Source of the DNA: Candidatus Gastranaerophilales bacterium
GTDB taxonomy: Bacteria; Cyanobacteriota; Vampirovibrionia; Gastranaerophilales; Gastranaerophilaceae
Reading direction: 5' to 3'
Length of the DNA: 6,779 nucleotides
Assembly (NCBI GenBank): GCA_900772035.1
Contig: CAAGQE010000084.1
Coordinates: 1-6,779, forward strand
The translations under genes were made by a program, and so were the position numbers. The notes below the pieces were generated by a model. The model saw only the letters and a list, made by a program, of their open reading frames with translations. It was not told the DNA's origin and ran no database searches. Of the stretch, positions 6,093-6,779 are shown piece by piece. Position 1 is the stretch's first letter. Each line of letters opens with the position of its first letter.

Positions 6093-6143
6093 AGCTTGTG
6101 ATAAAAGAATACAAACTGCTAAAAATAATGAAAATTTCTTCAC
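5949..6143 (-). pseudogene. 5' remnant of a secreted-protein gene cut at the element junction
   Basis: On the minus strand, GTG at 6143-6141 follows AGGAG with 7 nt spacing. It opens with VKKFSLFLAVCILLSQAS, a typical Sec signal peptide: basic start, hydrophobic core, then small residues near 18-25. A Cys at residue 22 (TVSC) makes a lipoprotein possible, but the lipobox is poor. The frame is open for 64 residues to a TGA at 5951-5949. From about residue 47 it runs into the reverse complement of the transposase gene, so only the first 46-52 residues (to about 5988-6005) are native. The family cannot be named from so short a piece. A near-consensus promoter remains upstream. A mature product of about 40 residues with a nonsense tail might still be made. 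Confidence 0.68.
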
Positions 6144-6201
6144 GTTAAAACTCCTGTAATTCCCAATAAATCCAAACAAAATATTGTTGTGATTTGGTTT
6201 G

Positions 6202-6230
6202 ATTTTAATGAATTTTTGAAATGATGTCAA
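6202..6230 (-). promoter_or_regulatory. Near-consensus promoter of the truncated secreted-protein gene
   Basis: On the minus strand a perfect TTGACA (6230-6225), a 17-nt spacer and TAAAAT (6207-6202) form a strong sigma70-like promoter. The expected start near 6195 gives a leader of about 50 nt before the AGGAG and the GTG at 6143. Transcripts would run antisense into the transposase remnant. Confidence 0.68.
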
Positions 6231-6264
6231 GTTTGTTGAAAATAACGGCATTTATCTCACAAAA

Positions 6265-6270
6265 TATAAT
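6265..6270 (+). promoter_or_regulatory. Possible -10 box for the right-hand membrane-protein gene
   Basis: TATAAT at 6265-6270 lies 32 nt before the ATG at 6303 and matches the -10 consensus, but no good -35 box sits 16-18 nt upstream. The nearest TTGAAA, at 6236-6241, is 23 nt away. It would be divergent from the promoter at 6202-6230. Confidence 0.35.
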
Positions 6271-6302
6271 TATCCTTTATTGATTTATGCTATCATTCAA
6301 AT

Positions 6303-6779
6303 ATGAAAAAAGCGTGGAGTATTTTTTTCAACATTTTTATTTTTATAATTACAGGAGTAATTGTTTTCAAAGCATTATCTCCTTTTTATCATGGATTGGT
6401 TGTCGGAAGTGACAGCCTTGTTGGACCATTTTTGGGTTCTATAAACCATTTTTCAGAATTTTTAAATATCTCTGACCACTCTTGGATAATTATGTCCATA
6501 TTGTGGAAAGTAACAGGAAGATTGATTCCTGAATGCTTATCTATGCATCCTCAAGTCTGGTATGCAAACTACTATTATTGGATATTATTTGGAATGATGA
6601 TAATTCTTCTCCTTGCTATATGGAGAAATCTTGTAAAATATTTCAAAAACAAAAACTTTAGTTCATTATGGATTTTGCTAATATTACCGATTATCGGCTG
6701 TTTTATACAAAATACAGATACAGCTTGGTATTTGTGCGATGATGTATGGAGTTACGCTTATTTCTTTTTGCCTGCATTC
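6303..6779 (+). CDS. Polytopic membrane protein, N-terminal part (runs off the window)
   Basis: The frame stays open for 159 residues to the window edge. It begins MKKAWSIFFN and has a hydrophobic helix at about 8-26, a long polar loop (27-86) with GSDS at 35-38, a second helix at 88-107 followed by basic residues (RNLVKYFKNKN, 108-118), a third at 120-138, and an acidic pair in CDDVW (145-149) before a likely fourth. One helix, a long outside loop and then closely spaced helices suggest a GT-C-like or similar envelope protein, but I see no diagnostic motif and assign no family. An in-frame stop at 6267-6269 limits the start, and the ATG at 6303 is the first ATG after it. There is no clear Shine-Dalgarno sequence. 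It is divergent from the broken secreted-protein gene. Confidence 0.75.
   Translation, partial: MKKAWSIFFNIFIFIITGVIVFKALSPFYHGLVVGSDSLVGPFLGSINHFSEFLNISDHSWIIMSILWKVTGRLIPECLSMHPQVWYANYYYWILFGMMIILLLAIWRNLVKYFKNKNFSSLWILLILPIIGCFIQNTDTAWYLCDDVWSYAYFFLPAF

Overview
This is an AT-rich bacterial window with short intergenic gaps, Shine-Dalgarno-type starts, sigma70-like promoters and a tRNA gene that encodes its own CCA end. The standard genetic code fits. A low-GC gut-type or uncultured lineage would suit (Gastranaerophilales/Melainabacteria-like or Firmicutes-like), but no gene here fixes the taxon and I give no firm assignment.

Layout. (1) Positions 1-567: the last codons of a gene that is probably the acetolactate synthase large subunit, then ilvN, the regulatory small subunit. 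ilvN ends in a bidirectional terminator shared with the next gene. (2) Positions 566-4390: a divergent locus. On the minus strand is a 568-residue polytopic membrane protein with a GT-C-glycosyltransferase-like look. On the plus strand are two overlapping, tandemly duplicated radical SAM proteins. The 107-bp gap between the divergent starts holds two back-to-back sigma70-like promoters and a perfect 10-bp inverted repeat, which suggests shared control. Both radical SAM proteins have CysCys and CxxC pairs in front of the CX3CX2C core, which looks like a SPASM-type iron-sulfur module moved to the N-terminus. (3) Positions 4411-4578: tRNA-Leu(CAA) with its promoter and terminator. (4) About 4602-5990: the left part of a Mu-like transposable element, with a tip region of four transposase-site-like repeats (one inverted) and the 5' part of a MuA-family transposase. 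The transposase homology stops just after the first catalytic Asp region. (5) About 5990-6779: older flanking DNA. It has the 5' end of a minus-strand secreted-protein gene that keeps a near-consensus promoter, ribosome binding site and signal peptide but has lost its 3' end at the junction. A divergent membrane-protein gene then runs off the window.

How the parts relate. ilvN is core branched-chain amino acid metabolism. The membrane protein and radical SAM pair look like one co-regulated unit of unknown chemistry. The simplest history for the right side is a Mu-like insertion downstream of tRNA-Leu, followed by a deletion from inside the transposase into the neighbouring secreted-protein gene. 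That deletion removed both 3' ends and the element's right end.
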